Numbered from the stretch's first letter, positions 47,816 to 57,541 are shown. The stretch is DNA of 64,000 bases from Novosphingobium sp. HII-3 (GCF_002916655.1 NZ_PPSM01000047.1:1-64000), one strand, 5' to 3'. Translations and numbers: made by a program. Notes: generated by a model from the letters alone, not told the origin.

Positions 47816-47839
47816 GCCCCGGGAGTATCTCCCGGGGGC
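47816..47839. terminator. Hairpin downstream of accA
   Basis: GCCCCGGGAG (47816-47825), loop TAT, CTCCCGGGGGC (47829-47839). It lies 9 bp past the accA stop on the minus strand, a good position for a transcript end, though no T-run follows. Confidence 0.6.
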
Positions 47840-47847
47840 CGCGCCGG

Positions 47848-48801
47848 TCAGAGGGAGCCGATCGCCAGGAACCGCTCTTCGCGCTGGCGAACGAGCTCGG
47901 CTGCGGACCGTCCGGACAGCGCATCCAGCTCCCGGCCGATGGCTTCCGCAAGGGTGCGCGCGGTTGCGGCCGGATCGCGGTGCGCGCCGCCGTTGGGTTC
48001 GGGTACGATGCTCTCGATGACGTTGAGGGCGAGGAGATCCTGCGCCGTTACCTTCATCGCCGTCGCCGCGTCCGCGGCCTTGTCGGCCGTGCGCCAGAGG
48101 ATCGACGAGGCGCCTTCCGGCGAGATCACCGAATAGACCGAATGTTCGAGCATCAGGACCGTGTTGGCGGCAGCAATGGCGATCGCGCCGCCCGAACCGC
48201 CTTCGCCGACGATCGCGGACACCATCGGTACGCCGAGGGCGAGGCACGCCTCGGTGGAACGGGCTATGGCTTCGGCCTGGCCGCGCTCCTCGGCTTCGAC
48301 GCCCGGGAACGCGCCTGCGGTATCGACCAGCGTCACCACGGGCAGGCCGAACTTGCTGGCCATCTCCATGAGGCGGATGGCCTTGCGATACCCTTCGGGC
48401 TTAGCGGAGCCGAAGTTGTGCTTGATGCGGCTCGGCGTATCGTGGCCCTTCTCATGGCCCATGACCATGACCTTGCGGCCGTCCAGCGTGGCGAAGCCGC
48501 CGATGATCGCGGCGTCCTCGCCATAGGTGCGGTCGCCCGCAAGGGGTACGAAGTCCGTAAAAGCCAGGCGGATGTAGTCCAGGAAGTGCGGGCGCTGCGG
48601 ATGACGGGCCACCTGCGTCTTCTGCCAGGGCGTCAGCTTGGCATAAGTGGCGGCCAGCATGGCAGCGCTCTTCTTTTCGAGCCGGCCAATCTCGCCATCG
48701 ATGTCGAGATCGCTGCCGTCGGCGGTGGCGCGCAGTTCAGCGATGCGCGCTTCCAGCTCGGCGATCGGCTTTTCGAAATCCAGGAACGAAATCATGCTCA
48801 T
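47848..48801 (-). CDS. accA: Acetyl-CoA carboxylase carboxyltransferase subunit alpha
   Basis: 317 residues of the carboxyltransferase alpha type: the N-terminal FLDFEKPIAELEARI, RPHFLDYIRLAFTDF, the ADRTYGEDAAIIGG region, YRKAIRLMEMASKFGLPVVTLVDTAGAFPG and GEGGSGGAIAIAAANTVLMLEHSVYSVISPEG. Pairs with AccD to transfer carboxyl from biotin to acetyl-CoA. Two ATGs lie at the start (48801 and two codons later). It follows accC after a 95-bp gap containing a hairpin, so it is either last in the operon or a separate unit. Confidence 0.94.
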   Translation of the reverse strand: MSMISFLDFEKPIAELEARIAELRATADGSDLDIDGEIGRLEKKSAAMLAATYAKLTPWQKTQVARHPQRPHFLDYIRLAFTDFVPLAGDRTYGEDAAIIGGFATLDGRKVMVMGHEKGHDTPSRIKHNFGSAKPEGYRKAIRLMEMASKFGLPVVTLVDTAGAFPGVEAEERGQAEAIARSTEACLALGVPMVSAIVGEGGSGGAIAIAAANTVLMLEHSVYSVISPEGASSILWRTADKAADAATAMKVTAQDLLALNVIESIVPEPNGGAHRDPAATARTLAEAIGRELDALSGRSAAELVRQREERFLAIGSL

Positions 48802-48862
48802 CCAGTCCGTGTCGTCGGCGCACCCGCCGATACCACTATGCCTTTATTCCACAGGTGCCGCG

Positions 48863-48884
48863 AGGGCGGACCTGGGTCCGCCTT
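48863..48884. terminator. Hairpin between accC and accA
   Basis: AGGGCGGACC (48863-48872), TG, GGTCCGCCTT (48875-48884). No T-run. It may attenuate or separate accA from accDBC. Confidence 0.4.
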
Positions 48885-48896
48885 CGCGCCGTCTCG

Positions 48897-50246
48897 TCAG
48901 CTCACGCGCTTGGCGAGCCACTCCTCCAGCCACTTGATCGTGTAGTCCCCGCTCTTGAACTCGGGGTCTTCGAGCAGCGCCTGGTGCAGCGGGATCGAGG
49001 TCTTAACGCCGTCGATCACCATCTCCTCCAGGGCGCGCTTCAGGCGCATGATGGCGCCGTTGCGGCTGCGGCCCGAGACGATCAGCTTGCCGATCATCGA
49101 ATCGTAGTACGGCGGAATGCGGTAGCCCGCGTACAGGCCGCTATCGACGCGCACGTTCATGCCGCCCGCCGCGTGGTAGCCCTTCACTTCGCCGGGAGAC
49201 GGTGCGAAAGTCCAGGGATCCTCCGCGTTGATGCGGCACTCGATGGCATGGCCCTTGAACTCGATCTGGTCCTGCGTGAACGCCAGATCCTGCCCGTCCG
49301 CGATGCGGATCTGTTCGCGCACCAGGTCGACGCCGGTGATCGCTTCCGTCACCGGATGTTCCACCTGAAGGCGGGTGTTCATCTCGATGAAGTAGAACTC
49401 GCCGTTTTCCCAAAGGAACTCGATAGTGCCGGCGCCGCGATAGCCCATGTCCGCCATGGCCTTCGAAACGATGCCGCCCATCCGGTCGCGCTCTTCAGGC
49501 GTGATGACTGGCGAAGGGGCTTCCTCAAGCACCTTCTGGTGCCGGCGCTGCAGCGAGCAGTCGCGCTCACCGAGGTGGACGGCGTTGCCCTTGCCGTCGC
49601 CGAACACCTGGAATTCGATGTGCCGGGGGTTGCCGAGGTACTTTTCCATGTAGACCGTGGCGTCGCCGAAAGCCGCCTTGGCTTCCGAGCGGGCCTGGCC
49701 CATCTGGCTTTCCAGTTCCTCGGCGTTGTTCACGACCTTCATGCCGCGCCCACCGCCGCCCGAAGCCGCCTTGATGATGACGGGGTAGCCGATCGTCTCC
49801 GCCAGGGCCCGTGCCTCGTCGAAGTCCTCGATGGCACCGTCCGAGCCGGGGACGAGCGGGAGGCCGAGGGCACCGGCGGTGCGCTTGGCCTCAACCTTGT
49901 CCCCCATGGTGCGGATGTGCTCGGGCTTGGGCCCGACCCACTTCAGGCCATGCGCCTCGACGATCTCCGCAAAGCGGGCGTTCTCCGAGAGGAAGCCGTA
50001 GCCGGGATGGATCGCGTCGGCGTGCGTGATTTCGGCGGCCGAGATGATGGCGGCTACGTTGAGGTAGCTGTCCTTCGCTGCCGGCGGCCCGATGCAGACG
50101 GCATGGTCGGCAAGGCGCACGTGCATGGCGTCCGCGTCAGCGGTCGAGTGGACGGCGACGGTCTCGATGCCCATCTCGCGCGCGGCGCGGTGGATGCGCA
50201 GCGCGATCTCGCCGCGGTTGGCAATCAGGAGGCGCTTGATGGCCAT
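48897..50246 (-). CDS. accC: Acetyl-CoA carboxylase biotin carboxylase subunit
   Basis: 449 residues, ATP-grasp biotin carboxylase. It starts [20 protein letters not shown], with the glycine-rich ATP loop [12 protein letters not shown], the [10 protein letters not shown] segment, the catalytic [14 protein letters not shown] and a C-terminal ECRINAEDP stretch. It carboxylates biotin on AccB with bicarbonate and ATP. 13 bp after accB. Confidence 0.96.
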   Translation of the reverse strand: MAIKRLLIANRGEIALRIHRAAREMGIETVAVHSTADADAMHVRLADHAVCIGPPAAKDSYLNVAAIISAAEITHADAIHPGYGFLSENARFAEIVEAHGLKWVGPKPEHIRTMGDKVEAKRTAGALGLPLVPGSDGAIEDFDEARALAETIGYPVIIKAASGGGGRGMKVVNNAEELESQMGQARSEAKAAFGDATVYMEKYLGNPRHIEFQVFGDGKGNAVHLGERDCSLQRRHQKVLEEAPSPVITPEERDRMGGIVSKAMADMGYRGAGTIEFLWENGEFYFIEMNTRLQVEHPVTEAITGVDLVREQIRIADGQDLAFTQDQIEFKGHAIECRINAEDPWTFAPSPGEVKGYHAAGGMNVRVDSGLYAGYRIPPYYDSMIGKLIVSGRSRNGAIMRLKRALEEMVIDGVKTSIPLHQALLEDPEFKSGDYTIKWLEEWLAKRVS

Positions 50247-50259
50247 GAACGTACCGACC

Positions 50260-50712
50260 TCAGGCGATCACGACGAGCGGCTGGTCGAATTCGACCGGCT
50301 GCTGGTTGTCGACGAGGATCTGGGTGATCGTGCCGGCCTTGGGCGCGACGATCTGGTTCATGACCTTCATGGCCTCGACGATGAGGAGCACGTCGCCGGC
50401 CTTGACGGTCTTGCCGACCGAGATGAAGTCGGCGGCGCCGGGCTCGGGGGCGAGGTAGACGGTGCCGACCATCGGCGACTTCACGGCATCGACCGGCGCT
50501 GCGGCGGGTGCCGCTTCGACCGGAGCTGCTGCGGCGACCGGAGCCGGTGCGGCCGCAGGCGCATAGGCCGGGGCGACGGTTGCCGCCATCTGCTGCACCA
50601 GCTGGCGCGATACGCGGATCTTGGTGTCGCCTTCCTCGACCTCGATCTCGGACAGGCCGGTCTCGGCCAGCAGTTCGGCGAGTTCGCGAACCAGGGCGCT
50701 ATCGATATTCAC
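50260..50712 (-). CDS. accB: Acetyl-CoA carboxylase biotin carboxyl carrier protein
   Basis: 150 residues: an N-terminal helical part, an Ala/Pro-rich flexible linker (about 45-75) and the C-terminal biotinyl domain with the biotinylation motif EAMKVMN (Lys116). The ATG at 50712 overlaps the accD stop by four bases. Confidence 0.96.
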   Translation of the reverse strand: MNIDSALVRELAELLAETGLSEIEVEEGDTKIRVSRQLVQQMAATVAPAYAPAAAPAPVAAAAPVEAAPAAAPVDAVKSPMVGTVYLAPEPGAADFISVGKTVKAGDVLLIVEAMKVMNQIVAPKAGTITQILVDNQQPVEFDQPLVVIA

Positions 50713-51557
50713 GCGACTTCCTTTCGTTCAAGGTATCCGAGCAGCGTTGCCAGCGTGCCTTTGAGGTCCTTGCGATGGACCACCATGTCCACCATGCCGT
50801 GCGCATGGAGGTACTCGGCGCGCTGGAAGCCGTCGGGGAGTTTTTCTCGGATCGTGTCCTGGATCACGCGCTGGCCGGCGAAGCCGATGAGCGCGCCGGG
50901 TTCGGCGATCTGGACGTCGCCCAGCATGGCGTAGCTGGCCGTGACGCCGCCGGTGGTCGGGTCAGTCAGGACGACGATGTAAGGCAGCCCCGCGGCAGCG
51001 AGACGGCGCGTGGCGACTGTCGTCTTGGGCATCTGCATCAGAGAGAGGATGCCCTCCTGCATGCGGGCGCCGCCGGCTGCGGTGCAGATGATGTAGGCGC
51101 AGTTGTCCGCGACCGCCTTCTCGACACCGGCCACGAAGGCTTCGCCGACCGCCATGCCCATCGAGCCGCCCATGAAGGCGAAGTCCTGCACGCCCAGCAC
51201 GGCCTTGCGGCCGTCGATCGTGCCCGCCGCATTGGTCAGCGCGTCGGGATAGGGGTTGGCGGCGCGAGCGGCCTTGAGACGGTCGGGGTATTTCTTGGTG
51301 TCGCGGAAATTCAGCGGATTTTCCGGCACCTTGGGCGTAGGCAGCACCGAGTAACCGTCATCCAGCAACAGGTCGAAGCGGGTCTTCGTCCGGATGCGAC
51401 CGTGATGCTGGCAGTTCGGGCACACCGAGAGATTGGCCTCGAAGTCCTTGGCGAACAGCATCTCGCCACAGCTCGGGCACTTCATCCAGAGGTTATCGGG
51501 CGTATCGCGCTTTGCGAGGCTCGATATGGAATTGCGGACCTTGCTGAGCCAACTCAT
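50709..51557 (-). CDS. accD: Acetyl-CoA carboxylase carboxyltransferase subunit beta
   Basis: 282 residues. N-terminal zinc finger with Cys27, Cys30, Cys46 and Cys49 (CPSCGEMLF...CPNC), then the carboxyltransferase core with [34 protein letters not shown] and [18 protein letters not shown]. The start ATG at 51557 matches the [11 protein letters not shown]-terminus of the family; an upstream extension has no support. First of accD-B-C-A. Confidence 0.95.
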   Translation of the reverse strand: MSWLSKVRNSISSLAKRDTPDNLWMKCPSCGEMLFAKDFEANLSVCPNCQHHGRIRTKTRFDLLLDDGYSVLPTPKVPENPLNFRDTKKYPDRLKAARAANPYPDALTNAAGTIDGRKAVLGVQDFAFMGGSMGMAVGEAFVAGVEKAVADNCAYIICTAAGGARMQEGILSLMQMPKTTVATRRLAAAGLPYIVVLTDPTTGGVTASYAMLGDVQIAEPGALIGFAGQRVIQDTIREKLPDGFQRAEYLHAHGMVDMVVHRKDLKGTLATLLGYLERKEVA

Positions 51558-51991
51558 TTCGGTTTCGTACCAATCCTGCAGAAAAAGAGCTTTCGAGACG
51601 GCCTTCTGCCCTGTTCGGCGCATCCCGATCACGTCCGGCCGCGACCCGGATCGCTCGTTTTAAAAGCGCCGGAGCCGGTACGAAGGGCGCCCATTAGAGG
51701 AATCCGCTACGAGGTCGCAAGCCAATTCGGGTTGCGCGCTTGGCATTTGGCTTGCGGCGCCATCGCCGGGGCGTAACGGGAGGGCGATGCGCGGGGTGAT
51801 GTTGGATACTAAAATCGCGGGTTTGTGCCTCTACTGCAATGTTGTCGGGCGTTTTGTATCCATGCGACAGGATGCGCCCATTTCGGTCTCCCGACCGTTT
51901 CAAGGGTTGTCGAACGGGTCCGGCACCGAGTTTCCGGATTGGGCAACCGCCGCGCACGAAAACCAGCCGACAGGAGCGTCGAACCTTGGAA
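51558..51991. other. Divergent control region between accD and fdhD
   Basis: 434 bp, no gene. It contains a 9-bp perfect inverted repeat (listed separately) and an A/T-rich stretch near 51655-51668. No riboswitch recognised. Confidence 0.5.
51717..51755. promoter_or_regulatory. Long inverted repeat upstream of accD
   Basis: Arms GCAAGCCAA (51717-51725) and TTGGCTTGC (51747-51755), 21 bases apart, with a further TTGGCA nearby. It lies about 160 bases before the accD start. It could be a regulator-binding site or an mRNA stem; no family can be named. Confidence 0.35.
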
Positions 51992-52807
51992 ATGCCTGGA
52001 GCCATCGCGATCAACACGTGGCGCGATACGTACGACGGCCGACCGGCCGAAGCCGGATCCGTCGCCATCCCGGCCGAGGCGCCGATCGCGATCGAAACGA
52101 ACGGCATCGCCTACGCCGTCATGATGGCGACCCCGATCGAGATTGAGGATTTCGTCACGGGTTTCCTCATGGCGGAAGGCCTCGCTCTGCCGGACGAGGT
52201 TGGGGACGTGGCGGTCCACGCGACATCGGGGGAGCAGTGGGGAACCGGCTACGTGGCACGCGTGAACCTGCCGGGAGAGCGTCTTGGGCCGATTCTGGAG
52301 CGGGCACGCCGGCGGGTGGGGGACAGTTCCTGCGGCATCTGCGGGATCGAGGGGGTGGAAGCGGCGCTGCGTCCGTTGCCGCCGGTGGTGCGTGCCTCCT
52401 CCGCGACGCCGCAGGCGATCCGCCGCGGCCTTGAAGCGATGCGTGAAGGACAGGTGCTGGGCCAGCGGACACGGGCGACTCACGCGGCAGCCTTCTGCGA
52501 CGAGCAAGGGCGGGTGCTTGCCCTGCGGGAGGACGTGGGGCGTCACAACGCGCTGGACAAGCTGGTCGGCGCGCTGGCGCGGCAGGGCATTTCGCCGACC
52601 ACCGGTTTCATCGTGATGACCTCGCGCTGTTCCTACGAGCTGGTGGAGAAGACGGTGCGTGCGGGCTGTCCGCTGCTGGTGACGATCTCGGCGCCCAGCG
52701 ATCTCGCGGTGCGCCGGGCTGCCGCCGCCGGGCTGGCGCTGGGGGTGGTGGCCCGCGACGATTCGATGCTCATGGTCGATCCCGATCGGCCGTTCGTCGA
52801 GGACTGA
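51992..52807 (+). CDS. fdhD: Formate dehydrogenase accessory sulfurtransferase FdhD
   Basis: 271 residues. FdhD transfers sulfur to the molybdenum cofactor of formate dehydrogenases. The active-site Cys pair is in SSCGICGIEG; the family VGRHNALDKLVG and SRCSYELVEKTVRAGCPLL motifs are present. The ATG is at 51992; a TTG two codons earlier has a better-placed AGGAG and may be the true start. No formate dehydrogenase gene is in the window, but two molybdenum hydroxylases are. Confidence 0.92.
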   Translation: MPGAIAINTWRDTYDGRPAEAGSVAIPAEAPIAIETNGIAYAVMMATPIEIEDFVTGFLMAEGLALPDEVGDVAVHATSGEQWGTGYVARVNLPGERLGPILERARRRVGDSSCGICGIEGVEAALRPLPPVVRASSATPQAIRRGLEAMREGQVLGQRTRATHAAAFCDEQGRVLALREDVGRHNALDKLVGALARQGISPTTGFIVMTSRCSYELVEKTVRAGCPLLVTISAPSDLAVRRAAAAGLALGVVARDDSMLMVDPDRPFVED

Positions 52808-52896
52808 GGGGCAGTCGCCTCCGGTTATCCTTGCAGTCGGGCAGGCCCGACCATAGGTTTGCACGCAACCGGGTTTTCACGAGGATTTCGCGCACA

Positions 52897-54108
52897 ATGG
52901 CAACCACTGCCACCGACACTGCAGGGGAACTGAAGCTCACGCCGCCGGACCCTGTTCCCACCATCCAGCCGGAGCGGGCCGCCGGGCTGGTCGCCATCGG
53001 GGATGAGGCAAAGTCGAAGCTGCAGGTTCGGGTCGACGAGTTCGTGGATGATCTCGTCTCGCAGGACGCCGCCTCGCCCGAGTTCGGGCGCCGCGTGGAC
53101 CAGATCACCAACATGGGTCGCAAGGAGATCTCCGACGCGTCCAGCCACTCCAACCGCTTCCTGGACCGCCCGGTGCGCGCGATGGACAAAGAGGCTGGCG
53201 TCGGGGCCGATCTGGCCGAACTGCGCCGCACGGTGGAGGATCTCGATCCCAGCCGGAAGGGCAACCTGCTTGCCCCGCGCAAGCTGTTTGGCGTGATCCC
53301 GTTCGGCTCCAAGCTGCGCAACTATTTCGACGGCTACCAGAGCGCGCAGGGCCACATCAGCGCCATTCTCGCCCGCCTGCAGGGCGGCAAGGACGAACTG
53401 CTGATGGACAACGCCGCCATCGACGTGGAACGTCAGAAGCTATGGGCGGCCATGGGCAAGCTCGAGCAGATGATCTACATGGCGCGCACGCTGGACGAGG
53501 CGCTGGAGCAGAAGGCGAACGATCTCGATCATACCGATCCGGCGAAAGCCAAGGCGCTGCGGGAATCGGCGCTTTTCTACGTTCGCCAGCGCACGCAGGA
53601 CCTGCTGACCCAGATGGCAGTGTCGGTCCAGGGCTACCTCGCGCTCGACCTCGTCAAGAAGAACAACGTCGAACTGGTGAAGGGCGTCGACCGCGCCTCG
53701 ACCACGACGGTCGGCGCACTGCGCACGGCGGTCACGGTGGCGCAGGCCATGGCGAACCAGAAGCTCGTGCTCGACCAGATCACCGCGCTGAACACGACCA
53801 CGGCCAACATCATCGACGGTACGGGCCAGATGCTCAAGGACAACACCGCCCGCATCCATGAACAGGCGGCGAACTCCACGATCCCCCTCGAAACGCTGAG
53901 CCGCGCGTTCCAGAACATCTACGACACGATGGATTCGATCGACACCTTCAAGCTGAAGGCGCTGGATTCCATGAAGCAGACCGTGACCTCGCTGGAGAGC
54001 GAGATCGGCAAGTCCAAGGCCTATATCGCTCGCGCTCAGGGGCAGTCGGAAGGGCTGGCTGCCGGGGACGATGCGGCGGCGCGGACCCTGCTGGAGGCGC
54101 TGGACTAA
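52897..54108 (+). CDS. TelA-family toxic-anion-resistance protein
   Basis: 403 residues, soluble and mostly helical coiled coil (for example RQKLWAAMGKLEQMIYMARTLDEALEQ). The TelA/KlaA pattern is seen in KGNLLAPRKLFGVIPFGSKLRNYFDGYQSAQGHISAILARLQGGKDELLMDNAAI and the following long helices ending with the QEAANSTIP-like QAANSTIPLETL region. Associated with tellurite, colicin and stress tolerance; the exact function is unknown. The XpaC-like gene starts 6 bp after its stop. Confidence 0.88.
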   Translation: MATTATDTAGELKLTPPDPVPTIQPERAAGLVAIGDEAKSKLQVRVDEFVDDLVSQDAASPEFGRRVDQITNMGRKEISDASSHSNRFLDRPVRAMDKEAGVGADLAELRRTVEDLDPSRKGNLLAPRKLFGVIPFGSKLRNYFDGYQSAQGHISAILARLQGGKDELLMDNAAIDVERQKLWAAMGKLEQMIYMARTLDEALEQKANDLDHTDPAKAKALRESALFYVRQRTQDLLTQMAVSVQGYLALDLVKKNNVELVKGVDRASTTTVGALRTAVTVAQAMANQKLVLDQITALNTTTANIIDGTGQMLKDNTARIHEQAANSTIPLETLSRAFQNIYDTMDSIDTFKLKALDSMKQTVTSLESEIGKSKAYIARAQGQSEGLAAGDDAAARTLLEALD

Positions 54109-54114
54109 GCGACG

Positions 54115-54813
54115 ATGGCTCAGGTTCCCGCACGCGTATCACAGGAAATCGTGCGTGCTGCCCGAAGGCAGCGTGCCGCCCGGCTCTACAACGCCCGCAA
54201 GGAGCAGTGGCGCTTTCGCATGCGCCGGTTGCGCCGTGCGTTCCTGGCGATGGCCGGCATCTACATCGCCGGCCTCGTTGTCGCGCTGGCTCTGGGCGGC
54301 GTGTCCTTCATGGCCTCGTTGCTGACGGTGCTGCTGGGGTTGGGCGTATTCCTGGTCCTCTCCATCTACCCGGCCACACCGCGCACGCACGTCGAGGACC
54401 TGAGCTCCGCCAGTCTGGCGGAACTCGCCGGTTCGACCGAGCTTTGGCTCGAAGGCAAGCGCAAGGCGCTGCCGAACGCGGCGGTCGACGCGATCGACAT
54501 GATCGGCGTCCGACTGGAACAGATGGCGCCGCAGCTCGCCGTGCTGGACGAACGCGGGCCCGCAGCCCGCGAAGTGCGCAAGCTTCTGGCGGAGCATCTG
54601 CCTGAGATGGTCAACAGCTACACCCGCATTCCGCCGCAGCTGCGCAGCAAGGCCGGACCGGGGGGGAGCAGCCCGTCGGAGCAGCTTGTAGACGGCCTTT
54701 GCGTCATCTCCGACCAGATCGAGGCGATGAGCGAGGATCTGTCCCGGAACGACATCGACGCACTGGCCACGCGGGGCCGCTTCCTTGAGGTCAAGTACCT
54801 CGATCGCGAGTGA
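54115..54813 (+). CDS. XpaC-like (5-bromo-4-chloroindolyl phosphate hydrolysis family) protein
   Basis: 232 residues. A basic N-terminal stretch, two membrane helices (AFLAMAGIYIAGLVVALALGGVSF and LLTVLLGLGVFLVLSIY) and a C-terminal helical domain (ELWLEGKRKALPNAAVDAI...LEQMAPQLAVLDERGPAAREVRKLLAEHLPEMVNSY). TelA and XpaC-like genes are habitual neighbours in many bacteria. They probably form a membrane-associated pair; biochemical role unknown. Confidence 0.85.
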   Translation: MAQVPARVSQEIVRAARRQRAARLYNARKEQWRFRMRRLRRAFLAMAGIYIAGLVVALALGGVSFMASLLTVLLGLGVFLVLSIYPATPRTHVEDLSSASLAELAGSTELWLEGKRKALPNAAVDAIDMIGVRLEQMAPQLAVLDERGPAAREVRKLLAEHLPEMVNSYTRIPPQLRSKAGPGGSSPSEQLVDGLCVISDQIEAMSEDLSRNDIDALATRGRFLEVKYLDRE

Positions 54814-54889
54814 TGGATCGCCGGGGCGGCGGGCGACGGCGGCTCTGCCGTGATACGTGCCTTTTCCGATAACAAGGAGAGGCAAGGCA

Positions 54890-55249
54890 ATGGCATACAA
54901 GATCCTGCTGTTCATGAAGCGCCGGCCCGACCTGACGGTCGAAGCGTTCCGCGATTACTACGAGACACGGCACGCGCCCCTTGCGGAGAAGTATTCCCAG
55001 GGCGTCACCCGGTACATCCGCCGCTACGTGGATCCGCAGCCGCACCCGGAGACCGGCACCTTTACGGACGGACCGGACGTGATCACCGAATTGTGGTTCG
55101 ATGACGAGGCGATCTACCGCGCCACGCTGGGGTACATGACCAAGAGCCTGATGCCGGACGACATTGTCGCGGACGAGGCGAACCTGTTCGACCGATCATC
55201 CTTCCGCATCGCCACTGTGGTCGAGCATGAGACGGACTTCGGCCGTTAG
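54890..55249 (+). CDS. EthD-domain protein
   Basis: 119 residues, a ferredoxin-like alpha/beta dimer of the EthD family (MAYKILLFMKRRPDLTVEAFRDYYETRHAPLAEKYSQG). Strong AAGGAGAGG ribosome-binding site. EthD-type proteins accompany ether, aromatic and steroid degradation genes. Convergent with the NTF2-like gene (18 bp apart). Confidence 0.87.
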   Translation: MAYKILLFMKRRPDLTVEAFRDYYETRHAPLAEKYSQGVTRYIRRYVDPQPHPETGTFTDGPDVITELWFDDEAIYRATLGYMTKSLMPDDIVADEANLFDRSSFRIATVVEHETDFGR

Positions 55250-55267
55250 ACCGGCACCCGGTGTCGC

Positions 55268-55810
55268 CTACCAGCGCAGACCCTCTTCCCTTGGCTTCCA
55301 GGTGATCGGGCGTTCGTAGGACGGATCTTCGCGGCTCCACTGGTGCTTGAGGAAGCCCTTGATGGCGTCGGAGAAGACCCAGCCTGGATCGGCATCGGCG
55401 GTCATCTCGATGGTGCAGCGACGGACCACGATGCGCCATTCGCCGCCGCGCTTCTCCAGCCGGTCGAGATAGCGGCCAAAGGCGATCGAGGTCTTCTGCG
55501 AATCTTTCCAAAACAGACCACCCACCACGTAGGTCTCGCAGTTGGCGACAGTGCCGTCGATCTCGCACAAGTGGTTCGTTATGTTGTGGCTGGTAGCCTG
55601 GAAGGCCCCGCGATGTCCGGCGTTGGCGCGCTCCGGATAGTCCGGGGCGACAGTGACCACGGCGCCGTGTTCGTCGACGCCGTCTTCCCACCAGCAGGAG
55701 GCGATCTGCGCGGCGTCCTGCCGATCACGCGCCCGGCACTCGCGCACGATGCAGTCGAGGATGTCCTGCCGGTCCTTGAGGTAAGCGACGGTCGCTTCGA
55801 GGTCAGTCAT
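55268..55810 (-). CDS. NTF2-like (SnoaL-type) protein
   Basis: 180 residues of the cone-shaped NTF2-like fold (LKDRQDILDCIVRECRARDRQDAAQIASCWWEDGVDEHG). Such proteins act as isomerases, cyclases or small dehydratases on aromatic or steroid substrates, or as structural partners of dioxygenases. ATG at 55810 overlaps the upstream SDR stop (ATGA), so the two are co-translated. Confidence 0.85.
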   Translation of the reverse strand: MTDLEATVAYLKDRQDILDCIVRECRARDRQDAAQIASCWWEDGVDEHGAVVTVAPDYPERANAGHRGAFQATSHNITNHLCEIDGTVANCETYVVGGLFWKDSQKTSIAFGRYLDRLEKRGGEWRIVVRRCTIEMTADADPGWVFSDAIKGFLKHQWSREDPSYERPITWKPREEGLRW

Positions 55811-56616
55811 GCCTGCGCTCCATGGGTTGAGAGCAGGCCGATGATGCCGCCATCGACGCGGATGTCGCAACCGCTGATGTACGAGGCCGCCGGTGAACAG
55901 AGGAACTCGGCGACCGAGGCGATTTCGTCCCCGTGCCCCATGCGCTGCTGCGGAACCTTGCCGATCATCGTGCGCAGTTGCTCGTTCGCTTCGGCTTCGG
56001 CGCGGCCCATGGCCGTGTCGATGAAGCCGGGCGCGATGGAGACGATGCGCAGCCCCTGCGCGCCATACGCCGGCGCTTCGCGTTCGACGATGCCGATGAC
56101 GGCGCGCTTGGATACCGCGTAGGCCATGCCGGGGTGGTCCATGAAGGAGGCGATCCCCTCCCGTTCGCCGGTCATCACGAAAGTTCGGATCGCGCCGAGG
56201 AGAGCAGGGTCGCCCAGCATGTATGCCGACACGGAGGAGATCAGCACGGCGCAGCCACCGTTCGCGAAGTGAGGGAGCACGGCGGCGACGAGGCGGTTCG
56301 TCGCCTCGTAATTGACCGCAAAGATCCGTGGTCCGTCGCTCATCGTCGGCGAAAGCCCGGCGGTGTGAATCAGCGCCGCGATCGGTTCCCCCGTCAACGC
56401 GCCGATCAGATCCTGCGGGAAGTCCGGAGACGCGATGTCGGCGGCAAGGATTCGAACTTTGCCCGCGTGGGGCCGCAGTTCCTCCGCCAGGGCTTCGAGC
56501 CGCGCCGCGTCAAGGTCGCAAAGCAGGAGAGGGCGGCCCTGGGCTGCGAAACGCTGCGCGGCGGGACGGCCCATCCCCCCCGCGGCACCCGTGATAACGA
56601 CGGTTCCGGTGCTCAT
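55807..56616 (-). CDS. Short-chain dehydrogenase/reductase
   Basis: 269 residues. Classical SDR: nucleotide loop TGAAGGMG, NYEATNR instead of the usual NNAG-type region, Ser in LISSVSAYM and the Tyr/Lys pair in YAVSK. An insert of about 25 residues separates the Ser and Tyr positions. Start ATG at 56616 with AGGAGAG upstream. Co-expressed with the NTF2-like gene; divergent from the cox operon. Confidence 0.9.
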   Translation of the reverse strand: MSTGTVVITGAAGGMGRPAAQRFAAQGRPLLLCDLDAARLEALAEELRPHAGKVRILAADIASPDFPQDLIGALTGEPIAALIHTAGLSPTMSDGPRIFAVNYEATNRLVAAVLPHFANGGCAVLISSVSAYMLGDPALLGAIRTFVMTGEREGIASFMDHPGMAYAVSKRAVIGIVEREAPAYGAQGLRIVSIAPGFIDTAMGRAEAEANEQLRTMIGKVPQQRMGHGDEIASVAEFLCSPAASYISGCDIRVDGGIIGLLSTHGAQA

Positions 56617-56824
56617 GCTCTCTCCTCTGGCTGGCGGCACGCCTACGCAGAAGCATGCAGCAGGCGGGGAGCTAGAGGCGCGGGCTCCGGCGGATCAAGC
56701 CCATGAGCCACGGCATCGCCAAGGCGTTTCATGCTGATAAGAGCCACTGGTTCTCATATTCTCTTGCATCGGCCGCGATCCGGGCGTTCAATCGCGGCCA
56801 TAAAGACTGTGGGGAGATGCGCGA

Positions 56825-57541
56825 ATGCAGATGACGGGCGAGCAGAGGATCGCCGCGCCTAGGCACAGGGTGTGGGAGGCGCTGAACGATCCGGAGGTGC
56901 TGGCCCGATGCATCCCCGGCTGCCAGTCGCTCGACAGGAACGGCGAAGACGGGTTCGCCGCCATTGCCGAGGTGAAGATCGGCCCCATCGGCGCACGCTT
57001 CAAGGGCAACGTCGCTCTTTCGGAAATCGATGCGCCCAATGGCTACACGATCACGGGCTCAGGCAACGGGGGGATCGCCGGGTCCGCGAAAGGCGGGGCA
57101 AAGGTGCGCCTGTCCGATCTCGACGGCGGCGCCACGCTGGTCGCCTACGATGTCGATGCGGAAGTGGGCGGCCGCATGGCGCAGCTGGGCGGCCCGATCA
57201 TCGATGCGACCGCCAGAAATCTTGCGGTGAAGTTCTTCAGCCGGTTCGGCGAAGTCGTCGGCGGCGAGGGTGTTGCACAGAACGTCACGCCGGAACCCGC
57301 CCCGGCAGCGGGGGCATCTCCGCTCACCTTCAACGCGCCTCCGGGCGTGGCGCAGGGTGTCCATCCTGCGGCCCCGGCGCCTCTGGTTTTGTGGGGCTGG
57401 GTGGCCGCGGTCGTTCTGGCGCTCGTCGCGGGGTACATGCTGGCGCTCGTCGGAACGACGGCGACGCTGGTGGTGTTGGTGCTGCTGGTGGTGACGGCGG
57501 CTGCGGCTTACGAAGCCGGGCGGCGGGGATGCGGCACATGA
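56825..57541 (+). CDS. coxG: CoxG-like SRPBCC protein with membrane tail
   Basis: 238 residues. An SRPBCC ligand-binding domain (IAAPRHRVWEALNDPEVLARCIPGC, FKGNVALSEIDAPNGYTI, AEVGGRMAQLGGPIID) followed by an Ala/Pro linker and one or two membrane helices (VLWGWVAAVVLALVAGYMLALV). CoxG anchors CO-dehydrogenase-type molybdenum hydroxylases to the membrane. First gene of the coxG-M-S-L operon, coupled to coxM by ATGA. Confidence 0.9.
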   Translation: MQMTGEQRIAAPRHRVWEALNDPEVLARCIPGCQSLDRNGEDGFAAIAEVKIGPIGARFKGNVALSEIDAPNGYTITGSGNGGIAGSAKGGAKVRLSDLDGGATLVAYDVDAEVGGRMAQLGGPIIDATARNLAVKFFSRFGEVVGGEGVAQNVTPEPAPAAGASPLTFNAPPGVAQGVHPAAPAPLVLWGWVAAVVLALVAGYMLALVGTTATLVVLVLLVVTAAAAYEAGRRGCGT

